Below are positions 1-10,779 of a stretch of 64,000 bases of DNA, one piece after another. This DNA is from Ophioceras dolichostomum (taxonomy: Eukaryota; Ascomycota; Sordariomycetes; Magnaporthales; Ophioceraceae). Position 1 is the stretch's first letter. Every line of letters starts with the position of its first letter. Location: positions 127,248 through 191,247 of the forward strand of contig PYST01000015.1 of NCBI GenBank assembly GCA_003049485.1, written 5' to 3'. The translations under genes were made by a program, and so were the position numbers. The notes beneath the pieces were generated by a model. The model searched no databases, was not told the origin of the DNA, and was given only the letters and a program-made list of their open reading frames with translations.

Positions 1-573
1 GTCGTCGATGTCCTGCCCGATCTCCTGCATCACCCTCTGCAGGTCCTCCACCGTGATCATCCCCTTGCCCTCGACGTCGAAGAGGCGGTAGGCCCGTATC
101 GACTCCTCGACGGGGTCCCGGTTGAAGACCAGCGTGCCCGCGATCCCCTGGAACATGGGCAGGGTGAACTCGCGGAAGACGGGGCCGCACTCCCTGCCCT
201 GCCGCCAGTTGACCGGCATGATGGCGTACTTGGTCAGGTAGGCGTAGGTCTCGGGCTTGGGCAGGTCGAAGCCGAGCGCGCGCAGGGCGAACCTGAATTC
301 GTGGTAGTCGATTCGGCCGTCTTTGTCTGCGTCAAACACAGCGAACTGCAAAGCGAAACATCATCGGGTGGGGGATCAAAACGTTAGCCATGATCCCCTG
401 AAAACCATCCTTTCGTTCAAGGGGAATGGGTATAAGGCACTCACGGCATCGTTAATTTGGTTTTGCTGGTCCTCTGGGAGCTTAGTGAAGTCCTCCCTTG
501 ACGGCATGGGTGTCGCCGCTGCAGCTGTCGAGGTAGCCCTTGAGGTCATCATGTTGTTGGAGGAGGACATCAT
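1..573 (-). CDS. centrin-like EF-hand protein (5' part, cut by window edge)
   Basis: Calcium-binding protein of the centrin/calmodulin family; in fungi centrin (Cdc31) acts in spindle pole body duplication and as a small subunit of nuclear export and DNA repair complexes. The start is ATG at 573 (M-M-S-S-S-N-N). Exon 1 runs 573-445, an intron 444-346 (GTGAGT donor, TTTGCAG acceptor) is removed in phase 0, and exon 2 runs from 345 off the left edge. The spliced product reads INDA-FAVFDADKDGRIDYHEF, an EF-hand with D-x-D-x-D-G-x-I. It continues with LRALGFDLPKPE, typical of centrins, and a second helix-loop region RDPVEESIRAYRLFDVEGKG. The linker between these hands is longer than in animal centrin, as is common in filamentous fungi. 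The N-terminal 25 residues are low-complexity Ser/Thr/Ala. The C-terminal EF-hand pair is outside the window. Family confident; orthology to CDC31 is inference. Confidence 0.82.
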
Positions 574-991
574 GTTGGCAAAGAATTTCTAAAGGCTCGC
601 CCAGATCTGCGCATGCGCAAATAGAGGCCGTAAAATAGCGTGAGTAGAGGTAGGCTAGCCGATGAGATGGCGCGGATTCAATGATTAAAAGGACCTTGGG
701 CAATATGCGTCCAGGTCTGATAGTGCTTGATAACTCGATCTTGAGATTCACAATTCTGATGGTGCTCGATAGTGTGTTGTTCTGTTGATTTGCAGGTGGT
801 GTCCTGAGCCAGCGACAAGAAGTCGCCCGAAAGAGTTGCAGAGTTCGAGACGCGACTGGCGGACGCGACTGCCCCGCCAGAAAGCGAAAGTGCTTGCATT
901 AGCGTAGCCCCACCGTCACGAAATTCTTATACCGAGGTGGTCCTCGAACTTACTGCCTTCAGTTTTTCATGAATTTTCACAGCAAGGACCA
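574..991. promoter_or_regulatory. divergent intergenic region, centrin-like / BUD22-like
   Basis: About 420 bases separate the start codons of two divergently transcribed genes, so both promoters must lie here. I see no extended coding frame and no canonical TATA box. Short antisense frames in this stretch have no recognisable protein features. Confidence 0.5.
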
Positions 992-2546
992 ATGCATGGA
1001 GCTTTCAAAAGTCAAGAAAAGATGCCGAAACGCAAACGCTCCAGCCAACAAGATGCCGAGCATGCGCTTGAAACGTACCAAACACAGCTCTTCAGGGCCT
1101 TAAAGGCCGCTAAGGGCTTTGAGCGGCAAAGGCTCGCCAAGCGGAGTCGTGAGGAGAAACTCGGCCCTGAGAAGCTAGAGCGCCTCGAGCGTGAGGTGGC
1201 AGTTCTCAAGGTAGGAATTTACAAGATTTTGTTCAGTTTTCATACTCAATAGTTGCTTCTCATATTCCAAGGCTAACGATCAACATTCTTGGTAGTCGCT
1301 GGATCTGCATCAGACAGCTCAGGCGCATCTCTGCTCGGCCCTGCTGAAGGTGAAAGCCGCCTCGGAATCTCCACGATTGCCTGAAAGCGTTAAGAATGGA
1401 GTCGCCAAGCCACAGGTGCCAGAGGAGGAGCGGGTGGCACTCCATAACGTCACCAGTGCGCTTTACAAGCGCAAACAAGTAAGAGACGTGATGAGCAAGG
1501 CCATTCCCGGCATCTGCCAGTTGTTGGGCGTCCCTGCTCCGGGGAGCAAGTCCAAACGGGAGCAAGAAGCACCTCCAGCCAAGAAGGCGAAGAAGGAGCG
1601 CCTAAATGACAGACTAGCCGTGGAAGAAGAGGCAGATGATGACGACACCTCAAGCTACGAGGAAGGCGTCAGGCAGTCTCTCGAGCCAGAAGATGATGGC
1701 AGCTCGACCGACGAGATGGACGAAGAGGTTATCTCCCGAATGGAAGCGATGCTCGGGGAAAGTTCGTCGGAAGACGAAGGCGGCCCAGATGACTTTGTTC
1801 TGAAAGCGAGAGGAGCACGGCAGTCATTTGAGGATGACATTTCTCTACCAGGGACCGACTCGGAGCCTGAAGGGGACAGCGAAATAGGTTCAGAGGTCGA
1901 TCTTGGAAGCGATGGATCCGAGGGCGAGGCTGAAGAAGAGGGCACAGATGAGGATCACGATGGGGATTCCGATGCAGAATCGCAGCCTGACTCTCCCCCA
2001 CCGGAACCCAAGAAGGGACGTCCCGAAAAGAAGAAAGAAAAGAAGGCCAAGACGGAAGCCATCCCGCCGCCGAAGAACGCAGCGTTCTTCCCCTCTCTGA
2101 TGACCGGCTACATCTCCGGCTCGGAGTCCGCCTCAGACATCGACGTCGCACCCGTGATCCGCAAGAACCGTAAGGGCCAGAAGGCGCGCCAGGCGATCTG
2201 GGAGAAGAAGTACGGCGCCGGGGCTAAACACGTCGGCAAGAACGAAGGGAAGAGGGACGCCGGCTGGGATGCCAAGAAGGGGGCGGTAGAAGGTGCCGCT
2301 GCCGGTGCCGCGGGCGACAAGCCATGGATGAGGCGCGGTATGAGACGTAACGACAAGGCCTCGCAGGGGTGGCAGCAGCAAGGTGGTGGACGAGATATAG
2401 TCGGAGACAGTGGCATGACGAAGGCAGCGAGGGAGAAGATGCGGGATGACGACGGACCACTGCATCCCAGCTGGGAGGCGAGGAAGAAGGCGAAGCTGGC
2501 TCAGGCGAATGCTTCGTTCCAGGGCAAGAAGATCACGTTCGACTAG
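992..2546 (+). CDS. BUD22: BUD22-family ribosome biogenesis protein
   Basis: Probable Bud22 homologue, a nucleolar factor for 18S rRNA maturation and small-subunit assembly in yeast. Two exons: 992-1210 and 1296-2546, with intron 1211-1295 (GTAGGA donor, branch GGCTAACG, acceptor TTGGTAG), phase 0, giving 489 aa. An in-frame ATG at 1022 (MPKRKRSSQQ) is an equally good start. The N-terminal 110 residues are charged and helical (ALETYQTQLFRALKAAKGFE, then a leucine-spaced LERLEREVAVLK). The middle is a long acidic/serine stretch (EEEADDDDTSSYEEG and several similar blocks) mixed with lysine clusters of nuclear-localisation type (KKEKKAKTE). The diagnostic part is the C-terminus, LHPSWEARKKAKLA followed by FQGKKITFD at the very end, which matches the BUD22/SRFBP1 C-terminal motif. 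The family call rests on that motif; the acidic centre carries no identity information. Confidence 0.8.
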
Positions 2547-3533
2547 CATAACAGAGGCCTAGGCCAACTCATGATGAAAACTGCGCTCATTTGAATGATC
2601 TAGCGATCTAGGCATGCGAACTGAGAATGTGAATAGATATGTTCGCATAATCCTTTCTGTCCTGCCATATTTTTCCCTTCCTATGTTGTTCTCTGATGGA
2701 GGCTGATGATGGCTGATGATGGCTGAAATTTGATCCGTTGATTGGGAAATCAACGGCGCAAAACTCAAACTTCAAAAGTGTGAAGCAAAGAAGTGAACAA
2801 GATGAGTCACTTCATGGATAGCAATGAAAAACAAGCAGAATAAACCCTTCCGGGTGGTGATCGGTAGAAGCAAAAGCAACTCAGCATATCGAAAATTGAG
2901 CCCCTGAGCGCGAGGGGGAACGCAAGTTGATGAAAATAGGGATGAGAAGACCACGGCGGTGCAACGTAGAAATAGAACCCCGAAAGCCGCCATGGTCTGA
3001 CCCAAGATTGAAAATCAGAGTCACGTCGAGGGATATGTGAACCCCAGGCTTGAAAAAGGATAAAAGCAATGCGAGGGCTGGCGAGGAATGCCACGAGGAA
3101 AAGGAAGGCCGCTCCAAACCGCCCGTGATTTAGCTATAGACTTATTGAACAGAAGAGATCAGATCAAATGGCTAAGAAAATTTCCCCCCAGGTGAATGAT
3201 TTGCGAAATTGCAAAATCCGTAAATGCGAAATAGGTTCCCCCGAGCTGGACCATGCAAGCACTGGCGCAGAAGCGCAGGGTGCGTCACAGAAAGAGGGGG
3301 GGGGGAAATGCTGTGAAATAGCAAAGAGATAGATGGGTAGCAAAGTTGATGAGAAGAAGCAAATGGTCGGTCGGCCGAGAAGTCGAACCATTGGAGAAAA
3401 GAGGAATAAGGAAGGAGATGAGCGAGAAGCAGCAAAGAAAAGCCTAGGAACTCGGCTAGGCGCTGGCCAGTGGCCATGATAGTCGTCATATGAAAGAAGA
3501 AACCAAGAAAGAGTCCGGAGTCCAGCCACTTGG
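2547..3533. other. intergenic region, convergent 3' ends
   Basis: About 1 kb between the stop codon of the BUD22-like gene and the 3' end of the F-box-like gene. It is more AT-rich than the flanking coding DNA and contains short direct repeats (GATGGCTGAT near 2704-2724). Several frames of 70-140 codons exist on the minus strand, but they have Phe/Ser/Leu-rich composition and no domain signal. I see no gene here. Confidence 0.5.
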
Positions 3534-6374
3534 CTAGATGCTCCTCCGAATCTTAGCCCGCGGCCCCGACATCCCATCGTCCTCGTAACCGCCCCCGCCT
3601 CCTCCAGGACGCTTCGTCCTCATCGATCCCGAACCGGCGGCGGCGGGCTCGTCGTCGTCGTCATCCCCGGTGAGATCTATAGTCTGTACTCGCGGCGGCG
3701 GGCCCATGGACTGCATCCGTAGCCCACCCTCATGTTGCTGCTGCTGCTGCAGATGATGATGATACGCCACCACCCCCTGGCCTCCTCCTCCGTGTCCGTG
3801 GTGGTGGTGGTCGTCCCAGTTCTCCTCCTCTTCGTAGCCACGGCCCAGAATGCCGGCCATATCGTCCTCGGCCTCCTCGCTGATGTGATGGTTCTGCGCC
3901 AGGAACCACGTCGCCGGCGCGTGACTGCGCTTGAGCGGGCCGGGCGTCACGAACATCGAGGAGGACGTCGAGCGGCGGTCGTAGGCTGAGGGGTCCCCGG
4001 CTGCAGGGCCCCCTGCTGAGGAGGAGGGCCAGCCCGGGGTCGAAGATTGGGCGCGTCTGGGGGTAGGGCTCTGTGAGATGCGGTTGCCGTAGCTTCCGTA
4101 GTTTTGACGGGTGGCGGCCGCTGCTTGGGAAGGGGTCCGGGAGGTGAACGGAGTAGGGAGGTAACGATTGAGAGGGATGAGGGGGAACAGCCTCGGGTTG
4201 TCCCTGATGAAGACCACGTCGTCGTCTCCGCCGCCGTGGTCACCGCCACCGCCGTCTCCGCCGCTATCTCCGTCGTAGACTCCGGTGCCGTCATCCTCCT
4301 CTGAGCTGTCATCCCCCTCTGAGCTGTCATCCCCCTCTGAGCTGTCATCCCCCTCTGAGCTGTCATCCCCCTCTGAGCTGTCATCCCCCTCTGAGCTGTC
4401 ATCCCCCTCTGAGCTGTCATCGTCTCTACCGTCGTTACTTCTATTGTTGCTATTGTTGTCACTAACAATCATGACGCTCGCATCGTCGTCCTCGTTCTCA
4501 TCGTCGTCTTCGTCATCTGCGTCGTGCTCATCGTCGTCCACATCCGCCTCCTTCTCCTCCTCCTCCTCCCCTTCATTCCCCTCATCCGAATCGTCGTCCT
4601 CATCTTCCGCCTTATCAACAGCTTCAACTCTCGCACCGTTCCTCCTCGGCTGAGCCTCAGTACCCCACACGCCCGGACGGTTTGGGAAGGTGTCGAAGAA
4701 GGGCTGAAGGAATGCCCAGTCCTTCTCGGTCGGCACAAAGGCCCACGCCTCGGGGTGGCCAGGCAGCGGCAACAGCGGCTGCAGGTTCCGCAGCATGGCA
4801 GCCTTGAACTGCGAGTTCACCTTCGACTTCGTCACGAGACCGGTGACGTATATAACGAACGCCTTGTCCCTGACCGGTACTCTCTTCCGGAGAGACGGGG
4901 GTACGTCTCCTCCATTCAGTCATATCACCGGCCAGGAGTCGTAGAAGCAGATCTTCTCCAGGCCACGGAGGGCGCGGATGTAGTCGAGGCCCTGAAGAGT
5001 GTCGAGGCTTCGGTTGCCCCAAAAGTTACCGTGGCCCGCGGTCCAGTACATCAATTCTTTTCTGCCGTTGAAGTCCTTTGGCTCATTGTGGCGTCGCTCA
5101 TATGAGGCTTCCGACTCGCTCAGGTGGACGATAAGGAACTTAAGCCGCTGCATGCTAAGCAGCAGCTGCAGAGAAGACGTCCGCTTGGACGCGGCCCTGT
5201 CCGTTTCCACGAGAACGCGCCGGCCGTCGAGCTCAAGAGTTCTATTCTTCCCTGGGAAAGTAATTTCCTGATTGCCTTGGAAGAAGATCTTAATGCTCTG
5301 GACTCGAGCTCGACGGGCGCCGCCGATGCCGGTGAAAAAGCGGTCGAACTCGCCGAGTGAGGAGAACGCAAAGGTGTTGCAGCCGTAGAAGATGTGCACT
5401 CCGAGGAAGTAGAATCGCCGGCACACCAGCAACAGCGCGAGCATATCGTTAGGATCTTTAGTGTCCCCAGTGATGCTGACCTGACGCTCTCCCCAGTGGA
5501 AGCGACCTCGGAGTGACTTGATGGCCGTGTCGGGTCTCGAGAATGGATCCAGTCTCGAGATGCAGTGGATTGGTTTTCCCTCGACACAGAGGATGTGTTT
5601 GATCATGTCAAACACAAACTCATTGGGGAGCATGTGAAGAAGAAGGACGGGAGCCCCGGCTGCCCTCGGAGGGGCGGCATCTCCAGCGACGAGGCCGGCC
5701 TTTCTCTCTGCTGGCGGTTTGATGAAGCTAATGTCGGGATGGACATATTGAGGGCGAGAGCTCATGTTCTCCTCTTTGTTGCATAGCTTCCAGACCTTGG
5801 CGTAGCTGCGTGAGTCGGGCGGGCGATCGAGGATCTTCAGTAGCTCGGCCGGCCACGTCTTCTCCGTCTTGCGAGGTGGCTTCCGCAGCCCCTCGACCTC
5901 CCGTTCGAGAATTGCATTCTTCCTCCTCAGCCTTGCATCCCTCTCCTCCATTCTTTTGCACGCCCGCTTGTAGGTCTTGCTCTCCTTCAGCATCCCAAAT
6001 CTGAATCTGAGATGGGGCGGGATCTCTGTCCAATTGAATGTTGAATCGTCCGAGCCGTCCGAGTACTGCATCGGCTCGGGCTCTGGTGAGCAGCTCGGGT
6101 TTCTCTGGTCTTGGTCCCGGCCTCTTGGCTGAGGATTGGCTGGTACGTGTCTAACGGCAGCGGGGGCTTCCTGTGGGTTCCCCCCATTGACGACCTCGTT
6201 TCTTGGGCCGGGGATGTCTTCCTCGCCGTCGTCGTCGCCCTCGTTCGAAGAGTCATCGGGGTGCTCGTGCTCGCGCTGGCCCTAGGCGGCGTCATGGTCC
6301 TCGTCGCCACTGTTGCCCTGCTCCTCGTGACTACGAGCATCCTCCGCGCTGCTCATTGGAATCTTGTTATCCAT
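3534..6374 (-). pseudogene. F-box-like fungal protein gene interrupted by in-frame stops
   Basis: One reading frame runs from ATG at 6374 to the stop at 3534 (about 946 codons) and is broken at two places: TAG at 6282-6284 (codon 31) and TGA at 4920-4922. After the TGA the same frame continues into plausible protein (VRDKAFVIYVTGLVTKSK). Reading starts again cleanly from ATG at 6071, giving 383 aa up to the TGA, and 433 further codons from 4835. The first part has a basic coiled coil (KRMEERDARLRRKNAILERE) and an F-box-like fold (LPNEFVFDMI, then LALLLVCRRFYFLG and SLGEFDRFFTG), a pattern of large families of fungal F-box-like proteins. The second part is very acidic with a perfect 18-nt tandem repeat, then His- and Gly-rich. 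Both stops could arise from single C-to-T changes (CAG to TAG, CGA to TGA). Alternatives: the TAG is the end of an upstream intron (CGCCTAG/G), the TGA is read through, or a sequencing error. No GT-AG intron I tried removes the TGA in frame. Confidence 0.65.
4312..4421. repeat. perfect 18-nt tandem repeat, 7 copies
   Basis: Seven head-to-tail copies of TGAGCTGTCATCCCCCTC on the plus strand (the last one diverging at its end) encode (DDSSEG)n on the minus strand inside the F-box-like gene. The copies are virtually identical, so the array is young or kept homogeneous by slippage or unequal exchange. The repeat length is a multiple of three, so unit changes would keep the frame. Confidence 0.95.
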
Positions 6375-6873
6375 CTTGCAGACAACTGAGACTGTTGGTC
6401 AGCTACAAGAACGTGAATCAGAGGCGCATTTTGCGATACGGCGACGCTTTAGAGAAGCAGGTGCTGAATGATGGAGTGAGGGACAACGGTATCGAGCTAT
6501 CGTATTCTGGCTGGACGTCTGGGAGAGTGGTAGGCGGGTAGGAAATATGCGGGCCTTGTGCTGCTCTGCTCTTACCTGTATCGATTCTCTTCGCACTTCT
6601 TGCGTCGATAGAACGGGGATGGTGCAGGCGCAGGTATGGCGGAGTCCTTCGATCTCTCAAGAGGAAACAAAACAGCCAAGAACGCTAGAGGAAGCTGGAG
6701 GATTATGAGAATTCTGCTGATAACGGAGACTGGGAAAGCGAAGCACAGTAGAGGCGTCGCAGGACGCTAGGAGGAACGACGGGAGATGGTGGTATCGCGA
6801 GAGTGTGTGGCTTGGTGACTGGGGAGCCTTGCAGCAAGATGCCGGTGCTGGGGACAGGCGTTACTGGAGGTAG
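6375..6873. other. intergenic region upstream of the F-box-like gene
   Basis: About 500 bases with no recognisable gene. It would hold the promoter of the minus-strand F-box-like gene and possibly a missing first exon, if the TAG at 6282 is really a splice acceptor. Only short frames without domain features are present. Confidence 0.4.
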
Positions 6874-7068
6874 ATGGTCCTGAGCACCTACGGCATCGAG
6901 GCGTACAACGAGACCGTCGCTGAGGCGGTCAACCAGGCGCTGCCCGTCTGCATGAACGACCTTGCGACGTGTCAGGCGCTGCAGGCCCAGAGCGACGCCG
7001 GCGGATTCGCCACCGACCCGGCCGTCCTCGCCGCGTGCTACCAGACGCTCGAGCAGATGCACTGCTAG
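6874..7068 (+). pseudogene. orphan fragment resembling a serine carboxypeptidase (S10)
   Basis: A 64-codon frame reads STYGIEAYNETVAEAVNQAL, then LPVCMNDLATCQAL and ends in ACYQTLEQMHC. The TYGI-x-A-x-N-x-T pattern followed by a Cys-containing helix resembles the region after the catalytic serine in secreted fungal serine carboxypeptidases (peptidase S10). The remainder of such an enzyme (about 450-600 aa, with the GESYAG motif and catalytic Asp and His) is not visible on either side, and the frame closes at TAG 7066-7068. I therefore read it as a gene relic or transposed fragment rather than a working enzyme. It is coding-like in codon use compared with the AT-richer DNA that follows. Family assignment is from pattern memory only and is tentative. 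Confidence 0.4.
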
Positions 7069-8540
7069 GCTCAGCGAGAAGCCGCGCCCAAGGGTTCCCA
7101 CAACCTACCACTGGACGTATTGGCACGAAATACCGTTCACAAACCTTGGGGTGACGGTATTAAGCGGGTGCCCAGCCAGTCGAGATGAAAGAATACGGGA
7201 ATGTAGGTTGAAGAGATGAACACGATAGTGAGAGGTCCTCCACAGAATTATCGGAATAGGTAGGGAAGGACTCGCAGAAAGTCGCTTCCGTGACATATGG
7301 ATGATTCCTGGAAAGGAAAGGGCGCAGTTGCCTGGTTCGATACCTTTGATCTGGCTGTTCGGTGATTAGTGGTGAGGAGGTGCTAGAGGGAGTCAGATGT
7401 GTGAGTCTGTCGACTGTTCGGTGGGGATGAATGCTCTCTGGCGAATTTGAACGGCTGGAAGGTAGGCTAGGAGAAGAGATGGGGTGAAGCAGAGGGAATA
7501 TGACCCAAAATCTGATGGGCCGGTCGCAAGAACGAGGGAGACAACTGAGTGACTTCAAAGGTGACTTAACATCGCCAACGCGTTGGGCATGGCGGCTGGC
7601 CGGGATGTGGAAAGCCGAAGCAGGAAGGAGAAGATTCAAAAAGACTAGAGGGTATTTGTGAGCTGATCAAATCTCCCGCTTGTGTGCTAAGCAAGCTCAA
7701 ACGCTAAGAGTGGTGTTAGGGAACGAAGACGATGACAATAATGGTCATCAACGACCTCTGTTGGAAGAGAGGGCGCGTAGGCATCTCACTTTCCGAAAAG
7801 GGGATTGGTGGATATTAGGAGTAGGACTGAGTCAAACCTGACGGCTCGAGTTCATAACTGCCTGAGTGTCCGGGTTGGTGTGTGGAAATTTAGTGGTAGG
7901 AGTTAAGAATAGTGATAAGAACGTGATATGCTTAGGGTACGAGAGAAAATTAGTTTCACACTCGATGGGAATGGATGCCGTATTGGGCCTACCACAGAGA
8001 AAGGAATTGCTTTGTGCGGATAGAGGCTGATGATATCGAGAGCACCCAACAGCAGTTCCGACCCAGAGTCGTGAACGCTTAGAGAGTTAGGCCGGGGGGG
8101 ACAGGGCTGGGGGGACGAGGCTGCCACAGATGACAAGGCTGACGAACGCTTTGACAAGCAACTTCAGCATTGAGGAGACCATGCCTTCTCCGTCATTTAG
8201 GCAATTGCCAAAGCCTTCCAGACGAGTTTCGGAGCACCGATCTGGAGAGTAGCGTAAAGTGTACATGGAGCGCAAGATGGGGATGGGGGATCAAGAAGTC
8301 TGATGGGCGAAGAGGTAAGAAAGGGGCTCTGGACGGGACCTCATCCTTTTTTTTTAAACACTAGAAAGATGATGTGAAAGCGAGGAAGATCAATCGATCG
8401 AGGAACAGAAATCAGCAGTTTAAAATATCAGAACGCGGTACAGAAATCTATATATATTCGGCGATTGCTCACCAGACGGAATCCAGATTGTAGAAGAATA
8501 CCCAGATGACCCAAGCCGGCTACCTCAAGGGGGAATATTT
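7069..8540. other. intergenic region without recognised gene
   Basis: About 1.5 kb of purine-rich, lower-GC sequence. The longest frame (7160-7639, minus, 159 codons) is Ser/Pro/Arg-rich without any motif and has no splice partners I can identify. I see no RNA gene or element here. Confidence 0.45.
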
Positions 8541-10408
8541 CTAAGCCTTCTCGGCTCTCATCTTCCTGAAGAAGTCCATCACTCCTCCGAACACGACCAG
8601 CAAGATACCGCCTGGGTAGCAGCGCGCATGTTAGCAAACGGTCTGCGGTTTGTAGGTCGTCCATGGACACAATCACTTACCGCCTGGTCCCAGCCTGAGC
8701 ACCTTGGGGAGGAAGCCTAGAAAATGAGCGAAGCAGTGTGGTTAGCATTATGTGGTAAACATAGGTCTCTTCAAAAGCGAACGAGGGCTTGGAGAGGCTG
8801 TGGTCCTAAAAAAAAGAAAGAAAGAAAAAAGGATTCATGGGGGACCCTTACCTTTGTAGAGAGCGCCGAACCCTTCTTCCCTTGCGACGGTCCCAAGAGC
8901 GGGCCATGCCCAGTTGTACTTAGGGACTGTCCCGGCCACCTTGGTGGTGTTCTGGATCCTGGACTTCACGACATCCCTGTTTTCCGCAGGTTGGTCAGTA
9001 CGAACATTCAGGTGGTTGTCCTCTGGGTGGCCGGAATAGGAGCAAGTCATCGTACATTGGCCTGTTTCCCGAAACCATTAGCATTTGCAAATTCAGATTT
9101 TGTACCTCGAACATCGGATGAGAAGGGGCGAACTCACGTGTTTACTATCGTCCCGACTGCGCAGTAGAAGTATACTGTTAGTTGCTGACGTCCGAGAGAG
9201 ATAATTTTACGGAGTTGATGGGGAATGGGGGTAGGACGCACCAGTGCCGCCGACAGACCCGGCAAGGATGTCGTAGGCCATCTGACCCTTCTTGGTTTCG
9301 GCCTTGGGCAGCAGCTGTCTGACCTGGAAGATGCAGCCAAAGTAGCCAGCATTCCAGAGGATGTGACGCCACATGGTCGATTCCAAACCTGGACGGAACG
9401 CGTGCACGCATGCGAGGTCAGCTTTGCTCCATCATCAGCCGGAAGTACAGGAGGGGGAGCACGGAGATCACCACACCATTGTACAACGATAGGATTCCTT
9501 CGTTCTTAACCGTCTTGAAGACGACATCGAGAGCGCCGGTGTACTTGGCGGCGTTGGCCTTGTCCTGTAGTCTGATCTTGACCAACTCGCTGATGGGATC
9601 GAAGGGGGCCCGGTTAGCAGGAAAAAAAAGGTCGGACGAAAGAGCGAGACGAGAGCTATAGAATAGGGGTCGGGAGTATAGACGGAAAGTACGTCACTAG
9701 ATACTTAAGTCTCTATACATTCACTCACAAGGGGACGACGACGAACGACTCGGTCGCGCCGGCGGATGCGCCGGTGAGGACGGAGAGGGACTGGTTCATC
9801 TTCTGCTGGCCGAACAGGTTGCGCCAGAACTTGCCCCACTCGTCGTTGGCCGCGAACTTGGTGGCGCGCTTGGGCGCCTCCATCAGGATCGGGGCCGAGA
9901 TGCCGCGGTACAGCCGCGAGACGCCCTCATTTTTGATGATCTTCCTGAAGCAGTCGAGGGTGCCCGTGTACGCGTCGGCCCCGGCGCCCTTGCCGGTCTG
10001 AAGTTGTCTGGTGAAGGTAAGAGTGAGGTGAGCCCACAGGTTCATCGCATTGGGTTGGATGAGATGGCAGTGTCATAGTGAAGGAGCGAGACCGGCCGGA
10101 AAAGCTCACATCCTAGTTTTGACCACGTCCAACGGATACATCACCAGAATCTAGAGGACGGTGACATCAATATTAGCAAGTCAAAGTTCCCAGCCTAACA
10201 GCGCGCAGGACTGATGTTTGCTTGCCTCCGAGACTCCGGCCACGGCACCTGCAATGGAGTTTGTAGTTAGCTTCGGCACACTGTTGAACCCTCGTGAGGT
10301 CTTTCCGTTTCCGGGCCGTTCGGACTCGGTGAGCCAAGGTTGAGCTGCTCGGCCTCACTTACCGGCCGCAAACTGGTAGATGAACGGCAATGGAGCCTCC
10401 TGAGACAT
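8541..10408 (-). CDS. ODC1: mitochondrial 2-oxodicarboxylate carrier
   Basis: Inner-membrane carrier exchanging 2-oxoadipate/2-oxoglutarate across mitochondria, SLC25 family (yeast Odc1/Odc2). I could assemble 11 exons into a clean 301-aa protein: 10408-10363, 10248-10226, 10150-10110, 10007-9729, 9589-9477, 9388-9242, 9156-9138, 9061-9056, 8976-8852, 8716-8681, 8611-8541. All three carrier repeats are present with Px[DE]xx[KR] signatures: YPLDVVKTR, VPFELVKIR, and TPMDVVKSR. The last is complete only if a 6-nt micro-exon (9056-9061) is included. Odc-specific stretches include LYRGISAPILMEAPKRATKF and STMWRHILWNAGYFGCIFQV. Intron 2 has a GC donor (GCAAGC) rather than GT. Length matches the yeast proteins (about 310 aa). 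A pyrimidine-rich CTTTTT tract (10506-10531) lies about 100 bp upstream of the start. Odc1 versus Odc2 cannot be told apart here. Confidence 0.92.
9056..9061 (-). other. 6-nt micro-exon of the ODC carrier gene
   Basis: The minus-strand hexamer GCCAAT is preceded by GGGAAACAG and followed by GTACGA. Including it joins AAC-AC to G-GAT as AAC ACG CCA ATG GAT (NTPMD), restoring the conserved Pro of the third carrier signature. Both flanking introns then have good branch points (GCTAATG upstream; TACTGAC in the downstream one). Skipping it keeps the frame but gives NTDVVKSR. Confidence 0.8.
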
Positions 10409-10779
10409 GATGGGCGAGCTTGCTAAGTCCCTGTTTAAATGCGGACCCAGAACTGGAGGAGGTTGCAGGGAAGTTGACGCCTTTTAAACGCGTCTGATTC
10501 CTGCACTTTTTTCTTTTTCTTTTTCTTTTTTGAGGCCGTCGCAGCGCGACCACGATTCGATGGAGTTCACAAAATCCCGCGTGGCGTTTCCACTTCAATA
10601 GCGCCCCCACTGCACTTCCAGGATTCCAGGTCTTCATCAGAGCTGTTCCCCCTTTACCCTCAGTCATCAACCCCACGCCTCCGGAGAGATCCTCCACACC
10701 CTGTTCCAAGCCCACGTCTGTAGGATTTAGGTGATAAGCATTTTTGTAACACCCAAAAGGGTCCCTATCATGTGGCGTT
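10409..10779. other. upstream region of the ODC gene
   Basis: Promoter-side region of the minus-strand carrier gene. It contains a (CTTTTT)n polypyrimidine tract around 10506-10531. The rest has no gene that I can support. Confidence 0.4.

Noticed and set aside
7334..7346. GGTTCGATACC resembling a tRNA B box
   Set aside because: No A box at proper distance and no cloverleaf arms.
7160..7639. 159-codon minus-strand frame
   Set aside because: Ser/Pro-rich with no motif; in a debris-like, AT-richer region.
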